Origin: Syncephalastrum monosporum B8922
Taxonomy: Eukaryota > Mucoromycota > Mucoromycetes > Mucorales > Syncephalastraceae
Assembly (NCBI GenBank): GCA_000697355.1
Contig: JNEN01000850.1
Location: 78,426-142,425 of the forward strand
Reading direction: 5' to 3'
DNA length: 64,000 nt
The stretch's first letter is position 1. The number at the start of each line of letters is the position of its first letter. The position numbers and the translations under genes are program-made. This document shows positions 54,044-64,000 of the stretch, piece after piece. The notes below the pieces were generated by a model that had not been told where the DNA came from, did not search any database, and saw only the letters and a program-made list of their open reading frames with translations.

Positions 54044-55820
54044 ATGTCTCTTCTCCGTCACTTGACGTCGACACACACACAACGCGTACCCAGTCCATTC
54101 CTAGTCTCGATCACCCAGCGACGCACAGCCCAGTTCCTCTTGCCTTCCGTCATCGTTTCGTCCCCCACCATGCCGCGATCGCCCGCCAATCACGATCCCT
54201 CCATGATGGGTCACGATGGCATGTATGCCTCTCCTGAAGAGGAATTCGATGCCCAGTTCATGCTCACCATGGGCGTGCCTGCTGAGATACGGCCTTCACT
54301 CTTGCGTAAATACAGCACTCAAGCGACCGCCAGCGCCGAACGCAGATCGTCGAGGGCAAAGGAGCCGTCAAAGAAAAAGAGGGACAGCAGTGACATGGTG
54401 GAGAAAGCTCGAGTCACACAAGCCGTCACCCGAAAAGTGTCTGTCGACAAGAGCACCGGCCCCACAACGACGAGCACAGTCGAGCGCGCGACGCTTGAGG
54501 CGGCCGCACCCAAAGTCAAACGCACCAAGTCCACCAATTCGGCCGGTTGCGTAAAGGCAAGCGCGCCGACCGAAGCAGGTGGGCCAGGCGAACCGGCGCC
54601 ACCACGAAAGCCAACGACACGGCTGGCGAATAAGACCCCCTCCGACACGGCCAATATACCCTGGACCTTGCGCAAGGTCCTGCGACGTGCCCAACGCGAC
54701 CACGAGGCAGCCGAAGCCGCGGCCAAGCAGAGAAACGAAGAGTACAAGGGCTCGGCGTCTGACATCCTCAAGACAGAGCATATCGAAAAACTGGCAGCGC
54801 TCAACCTTCCCAAGCGCTACACGATCCATTATGCCAAGTCCAAAAAAGAGATTGATGGCCACATCGAGACCTTCTTGAGGTAAACTCCTCCTTTATGCAC
54901 CGGTCCATTGTGTCTGATATGTATGTATTACCACCACTAGCTCCGAAGAACGTGTATTTGGCTTGGACGTGGAATGGCGTCCGCAGTTCCAAAAGGGTGG
55001 GAAGGAGCATCGCGTCTCGCTCATCCAGATCTGTGGCCGGGACGTCATTCTGCTGGCGCATATTCCGACGAATGCCAAGAGTAAGTCATGATAAGCGACC
55101 CAAGACACGATATTCACCCCGCTGGCTATAGGCCTCCCACCTCTACTGCACGCATTCCTCGAACGCCGTGATATCTACAAGACCGGCGTCAACATTGACG
55201 GCGACGGCCGAAAACTGTTTCGCGACTTCAACATACGGACCAATGGTCTGCTCGATATCCTAGCAGTGACAAAGCATTTGCCTCCAGACACGTTTTCTAT
55301 GACACCACGACGTAGCTTGCGCTACTTGACCGCTATTTTGGTACGACCTTGGGATGATATTAACAAACTGAAAAAGTCTCATGTCGTTTCTATGTATATA
55401 TAGCTGGAGAAAAACATGGCCAAACCGAGAAAAGTACAGCTTTCCAACTGGGCTCAACCCGAGTTATCAGAGAGCCAGAAACGCTATGCGGCACTGGACG
55501 CCTATGCATCCTTCAAGGTTTACAGGACGATCCATGAAAGGCTGGAAGATCATAGTATCCTCGACGGTCTGGTAGCGCACCTGGAGGACCGGGATATGGA
55601 GGCAACGACAAGCAAGGTGACAAAGGAAAAGGAAAAGGAAAAGGAGAACAAGGCGATGCCCACGTCCACCACCGTCGTCATCAAATCCAGCGCTAAAGAG
55701 CATGCGACCGTTCAAGATCTCCACAAAAAGGTCCCTCCTCCTGCACATAGCAAATCGAATGTTGTTCATCTATCTTCGAAAGAATCTGTGGAAGAAGCCG
55801 TTTCCATAGAAAGACAGTAA
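54044..55820 (+). CDS. WRN-like DEDDy 3'-5' exonuclease
   Basis: Four exons (54044-54879, 54941-55080, 55132-55340, 55404-55820) give 533 residues. The first 43 residues are Arg/Ser/Thr-rich with few acids, resembling a mitochondrial presequence; an internal Met at 43 (MPRSPANHD) could start a nuclear form. Residues 50-230 are low-complexity and basic. The exonuclease fold follows: FGLDVEW (D288, E290; Exo I), GVNIDGDGRKLFRDF (Exo II) and QKRYAALDAYASFKVY (Exo III, Y-x3-D). SLIQICGRDVILLAH and WAQPELSESQ fit the WRN exonuclease group rather than RNase D. No helicase is attached. The tail is Lys/Glu-rich. The likely role is trimming of DNA or RNA 3' ends, possibly in mitochondria. Confidence 0.9.
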
Positions 55821-55899
55821 TGGCGCCAAACAATAAACTCTCGCATTCTCAATAGCAGACGTTTACATGAGAAAAAGCAAAAAGAAAAAAGATCTAGCT

Positions 55900-57126
55900 C
55901 TAAAGTCGACCCGCCGGATCCACTGCTTTGACGGCAAAGGATGGCACGCAGGATATTTGGCCGTCGATCAAAAGCTCGGCCATCATACGGCCTGTGATGG
56001 GTGAATTCAGGATACCCCAGCAAGAGTGGCCTGTGGCAATGTAAAGCTGCTCGAAGGAGGGGTGGGCTCCAATCAGCGGGTCCCCGTCGCGTGCCAGCGG
56101 CAGATAGCACGCCTGTTTGGCCACGACCTTGTCACTGACGAGAAGATCGGATACGAGCGCACCGGATTCGAGCAACGTCTCAATATTCGCGTCGTCAATC
56201 TGAATCTTGTCAGCCGAATCGGGCAAAGGCGTGTCGTCTGTCCCGCCGCACATGTACACGGTGCCGTCCTTTACCAACCACGTTAGTCAACGCGCGCTGC
56301 TTCGTCATGTCTGCTACATACAGGACGTGGATAGACCTCGGGGTGGGATGTGCCGTGACGCGTCCGCATCTCGGTGAAGATGGCTTCTGCTGGGATCGAG
56401 CCCGGATCGGCGAGTTGATAGACAATAGAGTGGGCGCGTGCGGCGCTGATCGGCAGCCGCTTCTTGAGGGGTAGCTGCCCACTCCAAGGACCCATGCACA
56501 CCACGACCGCATCGGCATCCACCACCTTCTGGTCCTCGAGCTGCACACCCGTCACCCGCTTTTGACTGTCGTCGTAGACAAGTGCAGATACGCCCTGGCC
56601 GACGCGCACCTCGACGATGCCCGTCTTCTTGGCGGCCTCGAGCACGGTGTGCGTATACTGGCCGGGATGCACCTGGGCCGAGTCGTTCTCGTCCGCGAGT
56701 GCCTCCACCGACCCGACCGTGGAGGGACTGCACCACGCCAGACCCGAGTGGCTGCCGACCTTTCTTTTCTTCGTTTCCGAGAAAAGGGCCGAGTAGGTGT
56801 GCACGCGTCGATAGCCGTACTTGTTGGCGCCGTCCAGCTTCTCGGCCAGCTCGGCGTGCAAGTCGAACGAGGCCTTGCCTATCGGCTGCATGCCCCCGCC
56901 GCACCTGGGTTTCTTTTGTATAAGGGCTCTGCCACATCCATGACCGCATGCGAGCTTACCAATCGCGCGCGAGGAAGCCGCCTGCTTTGCCGCTGGCGGC
57001 ACAGGCGATCCCGGTCTTTTCCAGCACGGTGACTTTGAGGCCTTGAGGCGCCTGCTGCGATAAAAAGTACGCTATCGAGGAGCCGACAGCACCCGCACCG
57101 ACAATCACAACGTGCTTGGTTGCCAT
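55900..57126 (-). CDS. FAD-dependent oxidoreductase (DAO family, Tda3-like)
   Basis: Three exons (57126-56960, 56904-56322, 56268-55900) give 372 residues. The N-terminus has the dinucleotide-binding motif VVIVGAGAVGSS (G10, G12, G15), then VTVLEKTGIACAASGKAGGFLA, the usual DAO flavin region. Later landmarks are VVVCMGPWSG in the middle and YIATGHSCWGILNSPITGRMMAEL at the end, the C-terminal FAD-binding motif. Close in plan to fungal Tda3/FAP-type proteins and to sarcosine or D-amino-acid oxidases; the substrate is not predictable. No peroxisomal SKL terminus (ends DPAGRL). Convergent with the exonuclease gene, 79 nt apart. Confidence 0.9.
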
Positions 57127-57376
57127 GGTGCTTACAATGTAAGAAAAAAATAGGTCAAGTTCTCTCAAAGGCGGATGACGTTGGTGTGAAGCATGAATTA
57201 CTCTCGGCAGAATCTTCTTCCGTCAAGACAAACAGTGCACTCACCAAACCGCCGATTATTCTATCAGTACTGTACTTGTAAAGTAAGGAATCATATATTT
57301 ATACATAAAATGGTGATATACAGGTTGGATCGGTGTTTAACGAAAAGGAAACAGACAGAGTAGGGGCTTCGTCTCT

Positions 57377-57764
57377 TTACATGTCCTCCGTGGCCGCTTT
57401 TCGCAACTCAACCTCCCAGTCCTCCATACCCTCAAATTCCTTTGGATCCACTGAGGCAGCTGGCTTGGCCTTTTCGGGAGATACTCCGGGCTGCACTTGT
57501 TCTTTCTTGTTTTCAACCTTCGTAGCAGGTTCACTGCTGGACTTGCTAGGTTTTTCTATGACTTTGGGAGTATCTACAAAGGGATGAGCCACGGCATGGC
57601 ACGCGCGCCACTTTCTTAGAGATTACCTGGCTTTTTTTCGGCCTGGCTTTCTTTTGTGTCCTCTGTTTCGCCCTCTTCGTCACTGTCGCCAAAGTCAAAC
57701 AACACCTCATCCTTTTTCTGTCCGCGCTTTGTAAGTAAAGGATGAAACCCACATTTTTCATGTC

Positions 57765-57812
<48 letters not shown>

Positions 57813-58702
57813 TCTGCTACAGGTGGTTCTTCTTCGGCTGGCTCAGGTTCAGCAGGGACGGGTTCGCTGAGAACGGCCTGTTTGGTCAGGGTCACCCGGT
57901 AAAAGTAGTTGCGCCAGAATGTGGTTTCTTGAACCCTTGTGACATAGATATGGATAAGCCCACACACGCCTACGGTAGGTCACGAGTCCACTTACTGCTG
58001 CGGGACAAGCAAGAAGCGCATCTTTTCGAGCTCAGGATCCTGCAACAAGGCAGCCTTGGCTGACTGCTCGTACGCCTTGAGATCAAACTGAAAGTCGGTA
58101 TCCTCCGGCGGCGAGAACAGAAAGTTCCGTTGATCCTGCAATCCAGAAAACCAGCGGTTACACATGCATGCACATCATGACCGCTGTTGTCCAGCGTTGG
58201 ATACGCACCTTGGATACTTCCAGCAACCGGCGCTTCATCTCTCGTTCATAAGGACCATAGCCTTCCCAGGGCGCCACGAGTTCTGCAGTCAATCACACAA
58301 AGAAGGGAGAGAATGAATATCTGGATCAGATCCATTCTTTCCTATGGCGCGGAGGTTGGCAAAATAAACCCACCTGATCGATGACGAGTGCCCTGAGCCG
58401 CCTGCGTTCTCAGAAACTGTTCTCGTTCGGCCTCAAATGTGCCCGGAAGATTCGCCAGACTTTTCGGCAGGTCGCGCGCGCGTTGCTGGACGTTTTGAGA
58501 AAAGTCATTCAGTCGTTTCATCGTGTCCGGGAATCCTTGCTCGGTCTGCTTCTGCACAGATGCCGTGATGGCACTCCACGTCGAAGTGACATTGGCGAAA
58601 AACGAGGAATGGCCCGACTGCTGAGGCGACGCTGATTCTATGCAAAGCCATCATGAGGTCGCGTGCTCCTTTTGTTCTTCTTCTGTGGCTCGTACCTCCC
58701 AT
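57377..58702 (-). CDS. BSD-domain protein (BSDC1-like)
   Basis: Seven exons (58702-58696, 58637-58374, 58282-58209, 58135-57996, 57935-57812, 57717-57627, 57573-57377) give 298 residues. The first coding exon is only 7 nt (ATGGGAG); it restores M-G-E-S in frame with exon 2. The N-terminal part is helical (SFFANVTSTWSAITASVQKQ, DFSQNVQQRARDLPKSL). The BSD domain spans about 128-178: FQFDLKAYEQSAKAALLQD, LEKMRFLLVPQQV and the diagnostic FWRNYFYRV. After it come Glu/Pro-rich and acidic regions (FGDSDEEGETED) and a conserved-looking end (DPKEFEGMEDWEVELRK). Function of BSDC1-type proteins is poorly known; membrane-trafficking links are suggested by the domain arrangement only. Confidence 0.85.
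57766..57809. repeat. 44-nt homopolymer T (A on the coding strand) inside a BSD-gene intron
   Basis: Uninterrupted T44 on the plus strand. On the coding strand the intron therefore begins GT followed by 45 A (one from the donor plus the run), placing the tract directly at the 5' splice site. Confidence 0.9.
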
Positions 58703-59153
58703 TCAGACAAGAAATTGAAAAAGAGGTCCAACCTTGGTAATTCACGCTCCTCTGCGTATGCTCCACTTTTTGTGCGACCCAGCAAGTTTGGGATCATCCA
58801 ACTCAAAAAAAAAAAAAAATACCAAATCATTGCTGCATGACCAAAGAATCGTGTCTGTGCGAGAGAGAGAGAATGATGACACGCTTTCGTGTTTATGTAT
58901 GTGTGATTCCATTGATTTGATAGGGATGAATGAGCTGATTATAAACGTGCGCAAACAGAAAGAAAGCAATATAACGCAAATCATACAGGGCGGGATGAAT
59001 GATGGGATGGACAGAGGTGTGTGCGCGTGTTGTTCAAGGGAAAAAAGGTTAGAGAAGAGCAATATACAGTGTTTGGGTATTTCGGGGCATAATGTGTGCA
59101 TGAACGTAAGTTGCGCTCGACAGCTCATCGTAGATAGCATGATAGGAAGCGTT
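58703..59153. other. Intergenic region
   Basis: Contains an A-run (58806-58819) and a GAGAGAGA stretch near 58860. No gene; the long minus frame over this stretch is a shadow. Confidence 0.45.
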
Positions 59154-60529
59154 TTACTGAATGGGCGCCTTTCCCTTGGGGCATTTCCGTGCCGTGATCG
59201 ACGATATGGAACGGATGGTTCGCTTTCCAAGGACAGAGGTGCCCCTTGGTGAGGTGCTGGGCGTCCCCGAGTCACTGGATGGGGAAGTGCCCGTCGGAGG
59301 ATTGGAGGAAGTGGACGAGGTCGATGTGGAAGAGGAGGCGGATGAAGAAGCATGGCTGATGGCGATGGGTCGGGAAGCGTGACGTGAGGAGGAGGTGGAA
59401 AGGATCGGGGACGGGGGCGCGTGCGAGGGCCCTGATGCGCTGTCCCAAGGCGAATGATAGTAATGTGTACTGCTGCTACTGCTGCTGGTAGGGAAGACGG
59501 TGTTGTCATCGGGCGGGGGCACCACCGTCGAGTAAAGCACGTCGGGGTCTTTACCCTTCTTCTTCATGTTGTCATAGGGGTCCTCAAGATCCTCTAAGCT
59601 CAATTCCTGCAGTGGAATCCGGGGTGATGAAGATGCATCCGAGGCGCTGGTTCGGCTGCGTCGCTTGGATACACCTTTCCGTGCAATGAATTCGCGGTAG
59701 TCGCTCGGCGCCCGGTTCTCTTCGTAGTCGTCGTCTCCGAAAGGATAGGCAAAGATGTCGTGTTCCGCATTCCGATCCTCGACGGGAAGTTCATTCTCGT
59801 AAATCTGCTGGGTCCAGAGGAGGGTATGATCGAGGACGCCACCGTGGTCGTCGTCCTGCTCTTGCATGTCGAGGTCGTCAAAGCCCCGTTGCAGGCTGCT
59901 GCGGGCCGGTTCCTTGCCCTTGGAAGAGTGTTTGCTGTAGAGAGGTGACAACAGCATGTCGTCGAGAGACTCGACTTCGGGTGAGGATGTCTTCCAAGAC
60001 TCGGGTGAGCTTGCGGCGCCGAGGAGCGAAGCGCCTTCATCCGAACCGTAAGAGCTTCCTCGACAGAGGTTCATATCATTCTATAAAAGGGAATGATGAG
60101 CCGGATTTCGATAACAATGAAAGCACACTGGCTTACCATATCCTGGGCATGCGAGGTGCCGCGGAACTCGATCTTCTTCTCTTTGCGGATGGCCATGTGA
60201 AGGTTGGGGTGTTTGTCGAGCTTGGCCCGGCTCTGTTCGTCTGAGGCGATCGCCTTGGTCATTTTTTCTTCAAAGTTGGAGGGCATGCCGAGGCGAAACT
60301 CCTTCTTCTTGCGGCTGTAGTCGCTCGCAAGCGTGAGTCGGTTCATATAATGGGATGGCGTGAATGTATCGTGCATGGTCGGTGAAGGCGCACGGCGGGG
60401 CGTCGCTGGTGCTTTGTTTTGCGGTGTTGGTTTTTCAAGATCGGTGTGTTTCGGCGGATCCGCTTGGGCATGCGTACGCCGTGAGCCGGAAGTTCGAGGT
60501 GTGCGGATTGGCGCCTTTTTCGTCGCCAT
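59154..60529 (-). CDS. Hypothetical Ser-rich protein with a basic N-terminus
   Basis: Two exons (60529-60137 and 60080-59154) give 439 residues, phase 0 at the junction. Residues 1-50 are Lys/Arg/Pro/Thr-rich. Residues 50-131 look folded and conserved-like (YMNRLTLASDYSRKKKEFRLG, HPNLHMAIRKEKKIEFRGT). The second exon is acidic with HTLLWTQQIYENEL and FAYPFGDDDYEENRAPSDYREFIARKG, then a long Ser/Pro/Thr-rich tail with a terminal basic patch (KRTIRSISSITARKCPKGK). No enzyme motif or membrane segment. The mix of basic ends and disordered Ser-rich sequence suggests a nuclear or scaffold protein under phosphorylation control. Family not recognised. Confidence 0.75.
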
Positions 60530-62345
60530 GGTACGAGGAATGCGAGAAAGAATGCGAATGAGGAGAGATGGAATGAGAAAAAAGAAAACGAGAGCGAAAG
60601 AGCGGTCGAGTCCTTCAGCGGGGCCCCCGGAACCGGTTGGAAATCCCTTTCGTATCAGCCAATCAGACTGGAATGGTCCGCCAAAAAAGGAAATTGGTCA
60701 AAGATCGCGTCAAAAATTCATCAGGACGTGTTCCACCACTGGCTCACGCGATTTTCGTGCCTGCTTCGTTCCCAAGTCGTCTCTTTTCTTCGTACCAGTG
60801 CGTCCCTTCTTTACTATCGTTGCATTCCATCGTCATTCATGTTTCTGTCTTGCTACCCTTTTCTCAGTTTCTCACTTTCTAGAGCTGGACAGGAAGGTGG
60901 TGTGCATGCGCGCACGCGCGGGAGGAGAAACGCAGACTGTAGTAGGCCCAGACCTACGATGTGTTAGTATACCAGGTCAAGATAAGAGTAGCATAAGATA
61001 TGAGGCGAGTATGCGTTATTTTCAAATGAACTGGCAAAAGAGAGAATGCTGAACAAGAGGCACAAAAACCCGCTTTGCCCGCTGCCACATCGTTTGTGAC
61101 AGAAAAAAAAAAAAATTTCACCGCGCGCGCGTGCGCGTCAGACGCGCGCTTTCTGGCGCGCGCTTGTGACGCGTGAAGCACGCGGTCATGCAGACTTTAT
61201 GAATTAGAATGTTGATGCGCAGGTTCAGGGGCGAAACAGCAGCGTCACACCTGTGATTCTACTGCAGCGCCGTTGTCATGGTGCTGCTGTATGGGTAAGG
61301 ACGGGGTAGTCAAGTCTTATGCTTACGGTGCCTGGATTTTGGCCACTCGGTGGCCCGTTTCCTTTCATCAGGAACGCTCTGCAAACACTGTATTACACAG
61401 GCTAGTTAGGCCAATCTTTGCTGGTGCCAATGCTGTCACGGCTGCGGTGTCACTGGCGTCAGTGGTGAGCGACCAGGAATAAGCTACAGCGATTGTTCGA
61501 ATGACGTTGACATCGCGCTGCCACAGTGTCTGTATATTTAACAACGGAGTACACGAGCTGGCGAATATTCAGAGTACTTCATGACACATGCTGTAAATGT
61601 CAGGAACGTATTTGGAGCGACGCTTGCGATGAAGGGCTCGTCCATCACCAGGCATTCTTGCTCAGTATGCTTTAAACAGTTAAAGACAATTTTGAAAAGA
61701 AGAAAGGCGCTGTAGAATTTAGTTACTCGTTATTCTCATGATTCCAGAACATTCAGCCTAGCCTATGTTTCAACTGCCTGTATCGATAAAGAAAAACCCA
61801 GAGCGTGCTTATATGTGCAGCACGGCGATACGTTCGGATCGGTACGAATAGTGTTAGCGCTTATCAGTACTATCCATCTGATCAGCTTACTATTGCGATC
61901 ATGCTCTCACCGACACTCTTCTCTCCAAACGCGTGGCACACGGACAAAGAATACTTATGATCACCTTGACTCTGTCTCGAACGGTTTGTGATTATTTTCA
62001 TCCGGTACCAGCACAACCCTCGAAATCCAGAGGCTTCTTTATGAAAATTGAATCAAACGGAGATCACATGAGTATGTTGTCTAGGCTGTCTGGGTTGTTT
62101 ATGCTGGTTGTCCGCTGGCTGATAGAGGAAGAAAATGTAACTGACGAGTTCGTTGAATGTCAATTAGACCAAAAATCTTTCAGCAAGATTCATGACTAAA
62201 GCATTTACCCATTGATAGCATTAGTAGTGCGAATGGATGTGCTAGTCGCGGAAAGATATATTGATTAAAAGTACAAAGAAATAAAGGAAGAGGTATGTAT
62301 AGCGTTCGCGATGTTTTGGATGGAGATGATGTGCAAGATAAGACT
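60530..62345. other. Intergenic region with an alternating CG/GC tract
   Basis: The upstream part serves the Ser-rich gene. At 61121-61185 there is an alternating purine-pyrimidine CG-rich stretch with partial inverted repeats, next to an A-run (61103-61115). The frames from 60540 to 62200 are short and overlapping with no recognisable domain; the 88-codon frame at 61933-62199 is the best of them. Confidence 0.45.
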
Positions 62346-63965
62346 TCAATGATGCTTGTGATCAAGAGTGCAACGTCGCTTGCGATCCCTAGTTTCAGAA
62401 ATGATGCTTCTGTAGGTCGGCGAGCTGATGGTTGGAGTGGTATTGGGTGTCGGCGAAGGCAACGAGACGACTTTGAGACACAAATTGTCAAAGGCAACGA
62501 GCAACATGAGCATGGTTGGGAGGTCCGCTAAGAAGGCACCCAGATGATGCAGGCTGCGTGGTATCGTTAGTTCGGCAATATTGACCATGGTGTACACAGC
62601 CTCGCCTGGCTTCAGCAGCAGATAAAAGCTGACAGTCAATCCAACGATTTGGAAGCTGATGATAGATCTCATTCCTTGCGTGTCAAGTGCATTCTTGGCA
62701 AAAATCCCCATACGGAAGAGATCTCGGCAAATGCTGTGCGAATTTTTGCGTTGTTCGCAGGATTTCGCTTCTCCAAATCCATGGCTTGTGTGCCAGTTCA
62801 CCCCACAAGCACGAGAGATGCACATGTCAGGCCGTCGCTTGGTCAGCGTTGGGTGCTTGAGTGTCTCCAAGGTGGTGTCGCTTGACCAGCGCAGGAACAG
62901 ATCCTCGTCGGGATCGTCGAATATACACCGTAGGAACGGGTATATGTAACGCGAACAGAGCTCTGTTTCGTTTATCGATTCCTCGAGCGCTTGTCGTGGC
63001 AACGTTTTCACGAGTTCGGCAAACCCGAGAGCCACTTTGTATTCGTGCACGCCAAGAGACATGCTTACCAGCCGTACATTGGCCTCTTTGCGCGTAATTT
63101 CTTCACGCTGCACATCATCCAGAATTGTTGTGAAGGCAGCATGGACGTCGACGGGCATCCTTGGTCGTTCAATGCCGTAAGACTGGTGCAAATGGCTGAT
63201 AAGGGACTTGATGTCATCCGGTGTGAAAAAGCCCATAAGGTCCTTCGGGTAATGATTCGGGATTAAAAGCAATATATAGTTTGAAGCAAACGCAAGATGG
63301 AGATGATCTTCAAGCGTTAACTTCCACTTGTGATCCCTCAAGGAACAGCGCATCTTGTAGAATGCATCAGTGACATTGCAGTTTCCGACAGTAAAACACG
63401 GGACGTTTGGAGAGGGTTGATCGAAAACCAGGCCGTCTAGGCAAAGCGACTCGTCGGAGGAGGAGGATAGCGCGCGTCGTCGGCCACCTGTCGCATGACT
63501 GGATTCGTAGTCCTTGTCGATGTCATCGGTAGTATTGTCATTGCCATTTTGATCCTTGCAGACGTCGTTATTTCCCTTGCCCGTGTCGTCGTGTTCCATA
63601 CTTACGACAATTTCGTCATCATTGCCGATGTTATCGTCCTCAGAGGCACCAGCACGCAATACTTCAGTTGGCATGAATTCGTGGTGATGTTCACAGGTAT
63701 GGTCGTGCAGCACCGACTTGGTAGTGATGTGAAAGGTGCAGAATGGACAAGCAAAATGCTGCAGAATCGATTCGTGCTGGGCTTTTGCGACAACATACAC
63801 AAACTGATCATTGTTGAACCGGCGTCGTTTCTTGTTCATAGAGATTGGTAAATTGTACTGGTGCATGTTCGACAAATGCATCCGCAGATCTTGAGCAGAG
63901 CAGAAATCGTCATGGCCGCAGTCAGGAACAAAGCAGCCATGGATAAGATTCACGAGCTGTGGCAT
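62346..63965 (-). CDS. C2H2 zinc-finger plus PD-(D/E)XK nuclease-like protein
   Basis: Intronless frame of 539 residues. ATG 63965 is preceded in frame by TAG three codons upstream, which fixes the 5' limit. N-terminus: a C2H2 finger C11-x4-C16-x13-H30-x4-H35, a basic KKRRRF patch and a second finger-like block C73-x2-C76 with H87/H89 and C91/H93. Residues 105-175 are an Asp/Asn-rich linker. The C-terminal half reads like a restriction-endonuclease fold: E334 in NETELCSRYIYPFLRCIF, then RRPD (D380), GFGEAK (E399, K401) and the following helix with ICRDLFRMGIFAKNALD, then SFQIVGLTVSFYLL. Spacing of D380 and E399-x-K401 fits the PD-(D/E)XK core. I recall similar uncharacterised proteins in Mucoromycota. 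Role (nuclease, mobile-element partner or domesticated enzyme) is unknown. Confidence 0.75.
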   Translation of the reverse strand: MPQLVNLIHGCFVPDCGHDDFCSAQDLRMHLSNMHQYNLPISMNKKRRRFNNDQFVYVVAKAQHESILQHFACPFCTFHITTKSVLHDHTCEHHHEFMPTEVLRAGASEDDNIGNDDEIVVSMEHDDTGKGNNDVCKDQNGNDNTTDDIDKDYESSHATGGRRRALSSSSDESLCLDGLVFDQPSPNVPCFTVGNCNVTDAFYKMRCSLRDHKWKLTLEDHLHLAFASNYILLLIPNHYPKDLMGFFTPDDIKSLISHLHQSYGIERPRMPVDVHAAFTTILDDVQREEITRKEANVRLVSMSLGVHEYKVALGFAELVKTLPRQALEESINETELCSRYIYPFLRCIFDDPDEDLFLRWSSDTTLETLKHPTLTKRRPDMCISRACGVNWHTSHGFGEAKSCEQRKNSHSICRDLFRMGIFAKNALDTQGMRSIISFQIVGLTVSFYLLLKPGEAVYTMVNIAELTIPRSLHHLGAFLADLPTMLMLLVAFDNLCLKVVSLPSPTPNTTPTISSPTYRSIISETRDRKRRCTLDHKHH

Positions 63966-64000
63966 TTGTGTCTAGATTCCTCATTCGAAAAAGAAGAAGA

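Overview
This window looks like nuclear DNA of an early-diverging fungus, probably Mucoromycota. The evidence is many short phase-consistent introns (about 43-80 nt), compact intergenic gaps next to AT-rich gene-poor stretches, fungal-type families (HAL4/5-like kinase, DUF8032 protein, Mkt1, NuA4 Eaf7, delta-12 desaturase, plant-like wax synthase) and a PD-(D/E)XK-like protein of a kind I recall only from zygomycete genomes. No rRNA, tRNA, CRISPR or prokaryotic operon was found. Exon borders below were worked out by hand from splice consensus and frame continuity. Where every phase closes I treat the model as reliable.

Layout. 1-8.6 kb: the N-terminal part of a membrane protein, a HAL4/5-like kinase and a multi-pass membrane protein with a J-like domain lacking HPD, all on the minus strand and separated by long empty stretches. 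9.9-18 kb: a Ca2+-regulated mitochondrial carrier (SAL1/SCaMC type, eight exons), a small coiled-coil protein, and a divergent pair of an ALKBH8-like dioxygenase and VPS11 (15 exons). 18-26 kb: a gene-poor accessory stretch with a duplicated exon/intron-like cassette, a probable spliced minus-strand unit, an FG-like repeat protein whose stop codon lies in a hairpin, and a small acidic hypothetical protein. 26-38.3 kb: a dense housekeeping block holding the DUF8032 protein, NOP16, SNRNP27, ENP1/bystin, a delta-12 desaturase, EAF7 and a 951-residue PPR protein. 38.3-42.9 kb: gene-poor, with a decayed USP7-like deubiquitinase and a repeat-containing small ORF behind a TATA box. 42.9-60.5 kb: a wax synthase-like MBOAT, a coiled-coil protein with an eIF2B-epsilon-like W2 domain, MKT1, an Ariadne-type RBR protein lacking its catalytic cysteine, a WRN-like 3'-5' exonuclease, an FAD oxidoreductase, a BSD-domain protein and a Ser-rich hypothetical protein. 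60.5-64 kb: a gap with an alternating CG tract, then a C2H2 plus PD-(D/E)XK-like protein.

The genes do not form one pathway. Themes are ribosome and RNA biology (NOP16, ENP1, SNRNP27, MKT1, the W2 protein, ALKBH8-like), membranes and lipids (desaturase, wax synthase, VPS11) and protein fate (RBR protein, USP relic). The best candidates for new biology are the zinc-finger/nuclease-like protein, the RBR protein with Gly in place of its active Cys, the stand-alone W2 protein, the HPD-less J-like membrane protein, and the repeat locus at 19.6-23.9 kb.
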